The notes under the pieces: generated by a model | What the model was told of the DNA's origin: nothing | Database searches by the model: none | What the model saw: the letters and a program-made list of their open reading frames with translations, nothing else | In this document: in pieces, positions 4,902 to 8,143 of the stretch | Layout of the letters: each line of letters opens with the position of its first letter | How positions within the stretch are numbered: position 1 is the stretch's first letter | Translations under genes and position numbers: made by a program | Origin: Bacillota bacterium | GTDB lineage: Bacteria > Bacillota > Bacilli > Alicyclobacillales > Alicyclobacillaceae | Length of the DNA: 8,143 bases | Assembly: GCA_021820805.1 (NCBI GenBank) | Contig: JAKADF010000131.1 | Span: 1-8,143 of the forward strand | Reading direction: 5' to 3'

Positions 4902-6593
4902 ATGCCAGATTTGACATCAGAAAAAGATTTGCGGATACGCAGCATTGAGATTAGCGAAGGCGTGAACCGTGCACCAAACCGCGCTATGCTTCGCGCAGTT
5001 GGTTTTAAAGATGAAGATTTTAAGAAACCCTGGATTGGCGTTGCCAGTACCTGGAGTGAAGTTACGCCTTGCAACATTCATATTGGCGATTTGGCCCAAC
5101 AAGCTAAGATTGGCATAAGAGAAGCTGGCGGTGTTCCCATCCTCTTTAATACGATTACAGTATCTGACGGAATTTCGATGGGGACTCCCGGGATGAGTTA
5201 TTCACTTCCAAGCCGTGAAGTTATTGCTGACTCGATTGAAACAGTGGTTGGAGCAGAACGGATGGACGGCGTCCTCGCAATTGGAGGATGCGACAAAAAT
5301 ATGCCTGGCTGCATGATTGCAATAGGCAGATTGAACTTGCCTGCAGTGTTTGTATACGGCGGCACAATTCAACCTGGGATGTGGAAGGGCCAGCCGATTG
5401 ATATCGTTTCCGCGTTTGAAGCCGTCGGGAAATACAACAATGGTTTAATCGACCGGGAAGAATTGCATCAAATTGAATGCCACGCATGCCCTGGTCCTGG
5501 TTCCTGCGGCGGAATGTACACAGCAAACACAATGGCCTCTGCGATTGAAGCTCTTGGCATGAGTCTTCCGGGAAGTGCCTCAAATCCAGCTGTATCACGA
5601 AATAAAATTGATGACTGTGTACAAGCAGGTGAAGCAATTATAAATCTGCTGAAAAAAGGAATTTATCCACGTGATATCATGACACGGGAAGCTTTTGAAA
5701 ACGCCATTACAGTTGTTATGGCACTTGGCGGTTCTACAAATGCAATCTTGCATCTTCTTGCAATTGCTCATAGTGTAGACGTCGAACTATCTCTCGATGA
5801 CTTCGATAGAATTCAAAAATCCACGCCCCACCTTGGCGATTTGAAGCCAAGCGGCAAATTTGTAATGGAAGATCTCTACAAAATCGGCGGTGTGCAAGGA
5901 GTCATGAAGGTCCTTCTTGAAGCAGGATATCTCCATGGAGATTGTTTGACGGTAACGGGTAAGACCCTCGCTGAAAATCTTGCAGAGGTAACGCCGCTTA
6001 AAGAAGACCAAAACATCATCCAACCGCTTTCACAGCCGCTCCGAGAGACGGGTCCTTTAATCATCCTCAGAGGAAACCTGGCACCGGACGGCGCTGTTGC
6101 AAAAATGTCTGGCCTAAAAGTTACAAAAATTACAGGACCAGCAAAAGTGTTCGATTCCGAACAAGAAGCAACGGATGCTGTATTAAATGACAAGGTTGAG
6201 CCTGGAGATGTAATTGTTATCCGCTACGTCGGTCCTAAAGGCGGCCCAGGGATGCCAGAAATGCTCTCTATTACCGCAATCTTAATTGGTAAAGATTTAG
6301 GAGAAAAGGTCGGTTTAATTACTGACGGACGTTTCTCTGGCGGTTCTCACGGTCTTGTGGTTGGACACGTTGCTCCTGAAGCACAAGTCGGCGGGCCGAT
6401 TGCGTTCCTTAAAACTGGGGACCTTGTAACGATTGACTCGGATAAACAAGAACTCTCTTTCGCTGTTACAGACGTTGAACTTGCAGATAGAAAAGCAAAT
6501 TGGACTGAACCTCCACTTCGTCACAAGAGAGGTGTACTCGCAAAATACGCAAAGCTTGTGTCATCTGCTTCTATTGGTGCTGTTACCGATTAA
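4902..6593 (+). CDS. ilvD: dihydroxy-acid dehydratase
   Basis: Dehydrates 2,3-dihydroxy-isovalerate and 2,3-dihydroxy-3-methylvalerate to the 2-oxo acids, the third common step of valine and isoleucine synthesis, and feeds leucine and pantothenate. The 563 residues are full length for the IlvD/Edd family. Likely Fe-S ligands are Cys57 (EVTPCNIH), Cys130 ([10 protein letters not shown]) and Cys202 ([16 protein letters not shown]). Likely Mg2+ ligands are Asp89 and Asp131, with Lys132 in the position that is carbamylated in related enzymes. [10 protein letters not shown] (475-484) carries the active-site serine. The GCDKNMPG form is like plant and other [2Fe-2S] dehydratases, not the NCDKITPG form I recall for B. 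subtilis; the cluster type is inferred. The ATG has AAAGGTGG (4885-4892) 9 nt upstream. It is a single-gene unit, divergent from proB and ending at its own terminator; no other ilv or leu gene is seen. Sugar-acid dehydratases are the main alternative. Confidence 0.95.
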   Translation: MPDLTSEKDLRIRSIEISEGVNRAPNRAMLRAVGFKDEDFKKPWIGVASTWSEVTPCNIHIGDLAQQAKIGIREAGGVPILFNTITVSDGISMGTPGMSYSLPSREVIADSIETVVGAERMDGVLAIGGCDKNMPGCMIAIGRLNLPAVFVYGGTIQPGMWKGQPIDIVSAFEAVGKYNNGLIDREELHQIECHACPGPGSCGGMYTANTMASAIEALGMSLPGSASNPAVSRNKIDDCVQAGEAIINLLKKGIYPRDIMTREAFENAITVVMALGGSTNAILHLLAIAHSVDVELSLDDFDRIQKSTPHLGDLKPSGKFVMEDLYKIGGVQGVMKVLLEAGYLHGDCLTVTGKTLAENLAEVTPLKEDQNIIQPLSQPLRETGPLIILRGNLAPDGAVAKMSGLKVTKITGPAKVFDSEQEATDAVLNDKVEPGDVIVIRYVGPKGGPGMPEMLSITAILIGKDLGEKVGLITDGRFSGGSHGLVVGHVAPEAQVGGPIAFLKTGDLVTIDSDKQELSFAVTDVELADRKANWTEPPLRHKRGVLAKYAKLVSSASIGAVTD

Positions 6594-6607
6594 ATAATTC
6601 TTCAACG

Positions 6608-6640
6608 GCCGTCGACGTAAAAAGTCGGCGGCTATTTTTG
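6608..6640 (+). terminator. intrinsic terminator of ilvD
   Basis: GCCGTCGAC (6608-6616) pairs with GTCGGCGGC (6624-6632) over 9 bp, one of them a G-T pair, around a 7-nt A-rich loop. TATTTTTG follows and a second T5 run lies a few bases on. It starts 15 nt after the ilvD stop codon, which makes ilvD monocistronic. Confidence 0.92.
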
Positions 6641-6759
6641 TTATCTTTTTATTTCAATATTTATACTTAGTTTTCATTTAATTCGATGTGTAAAATCAAG
6701 TTTTTTTGATATGCTTGAATTGTCGATACTCTAAACTGCAAAGGAGAGAATGGAACGAT

Positions 6760-7239
6760 ATGGACGAACAAGCAAAGAAAACTGCATTGCGCGGCATTAC
6801 ATACGGCTTATATGTGGTGGGAGTTAAAAACAATGAAGAAGTCAGCGCATCAACTGTAAACTGGATGACTCAAACTTCATTTGCTCCCCCGCTCGTAGTC
6901 CTCGCTACCAAGGCTGGGACAACAACGGAAGAGTGGATTGATACTAGTAAAGTCTTTAGCGTGAGTGTCCTCGAGTCTGGCCAAAAGGATTTGGCAATCA
7001 CATTCTTCAAACCGCAAAGCAGAGTCGGCAACAAGTTTGGTGACACGCCATTTTCGCTTGGTGAAGAAACAGGCTGCCCAATACTTGAAGATGCGCTGTC
7101 GTGGTTCGAATGTAAAGTCGTTGATAAGAACACTAAGGGAGATCATACTATTTTCATCGGTGAAGTTATCGGTGCAGGCGTCCATCGGAGTGGCAAGCCG
7201 CTAGGACTATCTGAGACTGGCATGTATTACGGAGGCTAA
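6760..7239 (+). CDS. flavin reductase-like, FMN-binding split-barrel protein
   Basis: A 159-residue protein of the flavin reductase-like family (FMN-binding split barrel). Visible signs are LRGITYGLYVVGVKNN at 10-25, STVNWMTQTSFAPPLVVLATKAG from 31 (the usual flavin-contacting segment), FSVSVLESGQKDLA (66-79), GCPILEDALSWFECKV (105-120) and GDHTIFIGEVIGAGV (127-141). Relatives reduce free FMN or FAD with NAD(P)H, or act as small flavoproteins beside rubredoxin-type domains; no rubredoxin domain is present here. The substrate is unknown. The ATG at 6760 is chosen because homology begins there and AAGGAGAG (6741-6748) lies upstream, though the 13-nt gap is long. An upstream in-frame TTG at 6706 is rejected. 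No clear promoter is seen in the 119 nt after the ilvD terminator. It is convergent with the amidase gene, so no operon partner helps assign a role. Confidence 0.82.
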   Translation: MDEQAKKTALRGITYGLYVVGVKNNEEVSASTVNWMTQTSFAPPLVVLATKAGTTTEEWIDTSKVFSVSVLESGQKDLAITFFKPQSRVGNKFGDTPFSLGEETGCPILEDALSWFECKVVDKNTKGDHTIFIGEVIGAGVHRSGKPLGLSETGMYYGG

Positions 7240-7271
7240 GCAGAGGAAAATTCCCCGAGTTCATTCTTAAG

Positions 7272-7312
7272 AAACGCCCCTATACCAGTTTCTAACTGAC
7301 ATGGGGGCGTTT
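7272..7312. terminator. shared hairpin between convergent flavin reductase and amidase genes
   Basis: AAACGCCCC (7272-7280) pairs with GGGGCGTTT (7304-7312) over 9 bp, and the loop holds a second stem, CAGTT (7286-7290) with AACTG (7294-7298). Flanking T runs are short in both directions (GTTTGTC rightward, GTTTCTT leftward), so termination may be modest. The right half lies inside the amidase coding region and the amidase stop codon (7294-7292) sits at the top of the inner stem. It probably serves as a bidirectional terminator. Confidence 0.65.
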
Positions 7313-8143
7313 GTCTGCAAAAGGACGTGCTTCCTCAATTTGTGCCCCGAGTTGAAACAGTGTAGATTCGTCATACTGTCTTCCGATAAATTGAACGCCA
7401 ATTGGCAACCCATTGGCCCATAGCATCGGAACCTGCATTGCTGGTTGCCCCGTCATGTTTGCAATCGGATTAAATGGATTAAACTGACCGCCACGTTCCA
7501 TCAGCTTGTCCGCATCTCCATTCGCAAATTTGGCCATTTCTCCAATGCGTACAGGCGGCTCGGCAAGTGTAGGTGTTAAGAGAACATCATACACGTCGTA
7601 GACGGCCATAATGCGCCTGGCATATTGTTGGAGTTTTGTAACCGTAACAAGATAATCCGCTGCTGATAATCGAAGCCCTTGTTGCCACAATGCCTGATTG
7701 TGGGATTCTGCGTCCTGTGGATTTAATCCTTGTAAAACATCAAGTTGCATACCCCAGCTGATGCCTGCGGACCAAATATTCATAAATAAAGGCCATAATT
7801 CAGGGTCTTGCCAACCAGGAGGTGTACAAGGCTCAACATCGTGGCCAAGGCTCGTCAAGAGATGAACCATTTCCTCTACTGCACGTACACAAGTTGGATG
7901 CACCTTAACCATAAATGACGGTGTCACTGTCCACCCAATGCGGAGACGCTGGTTTGCAAATTTTACGTCTTCCGTATATGACCTTTTCGGTTCTCCTGCT
8001 GTATATGGATCTCCAGGTACAAATCCGCGCACGACATCTAATAACAGTGCATTATCCATGACGGTATGCGTTAAAAAACCTTGCACTGCAAGCCCGCCAA
8101 TAGCGTCTCCCAAATAGGGTGCATATGAGATGCGTCCTCTTGA
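7292..8143 (-). CDS. amidase-signature family hydrolase, C-terminal 283 residues, cut by right edge
   Basis: The reading frame is open to the right edge, so the start is outside the window; the in-frame TTG at 8113 is internal. The visible part starts SRGRISYAPYLGDAIGGLAV, which in amidase-signature enzymes follows the catalytic serine loop. It continues with HTVMDNALLLDVVRGFVPGDPY, an LLTPTLAEPP segment and the family's C-terminal pattern FNPIANMTGQPAMQVPMLW...GLPIGVQFIGRQYDESTLFQLGAQIEEARP. The catalytic Lys, cis-Ser and Ser lie upstream, so activity cannot be judged. The arrangement recalls 6-aminohexanoate-cyclic-dimer hydrolase-like amidases (NylA type), but the substrate is not predictable. 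GatA of the tRNA amidotransferase is less likely, as no gatB or gatC is adjacent on the visible side. The gene is convergent with the flavin reductase-like gene. Confidence 0.9.
   Translation of the reverse strand, partial: SRGRISYAPYLGDAIGGLAVQGFLTHTVMDNALLLDVVRGFVPGDPYTAGEPKRSYTEDVKFANQRLRIGWTVTPSFMVKVHPTCVRAVEEMVHLLTSLGHDVEPCTPPGWQDPELWPLFMNIWSAGISWGMQLDVLQGLNPQDAESHNQALWQQGLRLSAADYLVTVTKLQQYARRIMAVYDVYDVLLTPTLAEPPVRIGEMAKFANGDADKLMERGGQFNPFNPIANMTGQPAMQVPMLWANGLPIGVQFIGRQYDESTLFQLGAQIEEARPFADKRPHVS

Noticed and set aside
4823..5102. Minus-strand frames crossing the ilvD start
   Set aside because: They overlap the ilvD control region and 5' end without ribosome binding sites or recognisable products.
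5221..5637. 138-residue minus-strand frame opposite ilvD
   Set aside because: Low-complexity composition rich in Gln, Ser, Leu and Cys is typical of a shadow frame; ilvD is intact on the other strand.
6694..6711. ATCAA...TTGAT inverted repeat before the flavin reductase gene
   Set aside because: It is short, lies in an A/T-rich stretch and is close to what chance would give.
6706..6759. Upstream TTG giving an 18-residue longer flavin reductase
   Set aside because: It has no ribosome binding site, its predicted residues (MICLNCRYSK...) do not look like the family, and the AAGGAGAG site lies inside this stretch, pointing to the ATG at 6760.
8111..8113. TTG as the start of the amidase gene
   Set aside because: The frame stays open to the window edge and the ten codons before it encode SRGRISYAPY, a conserved internal amidase segment.

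Overview
The window reads as a chromosomal core-metabolism segment from a low-to-medium GC Bacillota, most likely of the Bacillales. The grounds are a T-box riboswitch ahead of proBA, the start of a CggR-type glycolytic regulator with its characteristic tandem operator, a perfect CcpA cre match, strong AGGAGG-like ribosome binding sites and intrinsic terminators. The genus cannot be fixed from the sequence alone. No phage, transposon, CRISPR, toxin-antitoxin or biosynthetic-cluster signature was seen.

Left part, minus strand (1-4724). Reading leftward from a strong promoter (about 4724-4696), a proline-type T-box leader (about 4690-4448) precedes proB, proA and purU, which are spaced only 19 and 28 nt apart and look like one transcript. 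ProB and ProA turn glutamate into glutamate semialdehyde for proline synthesis. PurU hydrolyses 10-formyl-tetrahydrofolate to formate and tetrahydrofolate. A 133-nt gap with a candidate promoter inside a dyad follows. Then comes coaA (type I pantothenate kinase, TTG start), and finally, at the left edge, the first 46 codons of cggR behind a promoter and a CggR operator.

Middle (4690-4901). The divergent proB/ilvD control region holds the T-box promoter, a cre site and a candidate ilvD promoter preceded by two TTGTGA repeats 11 bp apart.

Right part (4902-8143). ilvD (dihydroxy-acid dehydratase, branched-chain amino acid synthesis) runs rightward and ends at a clear intrinsic terminator. A small FMN-binding split-barrel flavin reductase-like gene follows. 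It faces a convergent amidase-signature gene cut by the right edge, and the two share a long hairpin at their 3' ends.

Functionally the window joins amino-acid synthesis (Pro, Ile/Val/Leu/pantothenate precursors), one-carbon folate balance, CoA synthesis and control of glycolysis. IlvD supplies 2-oxoisovalerate, the pantothenate precursor, and CoaA phosphorylates pantothenate, so the two are linked through CoA. Nothing here is clearly a new system. The points of interest are regulatory: purU placed behind a proline T-box, a cre between proB and ilvD, the dyad at coaA, and a ProB without its PUA domain.
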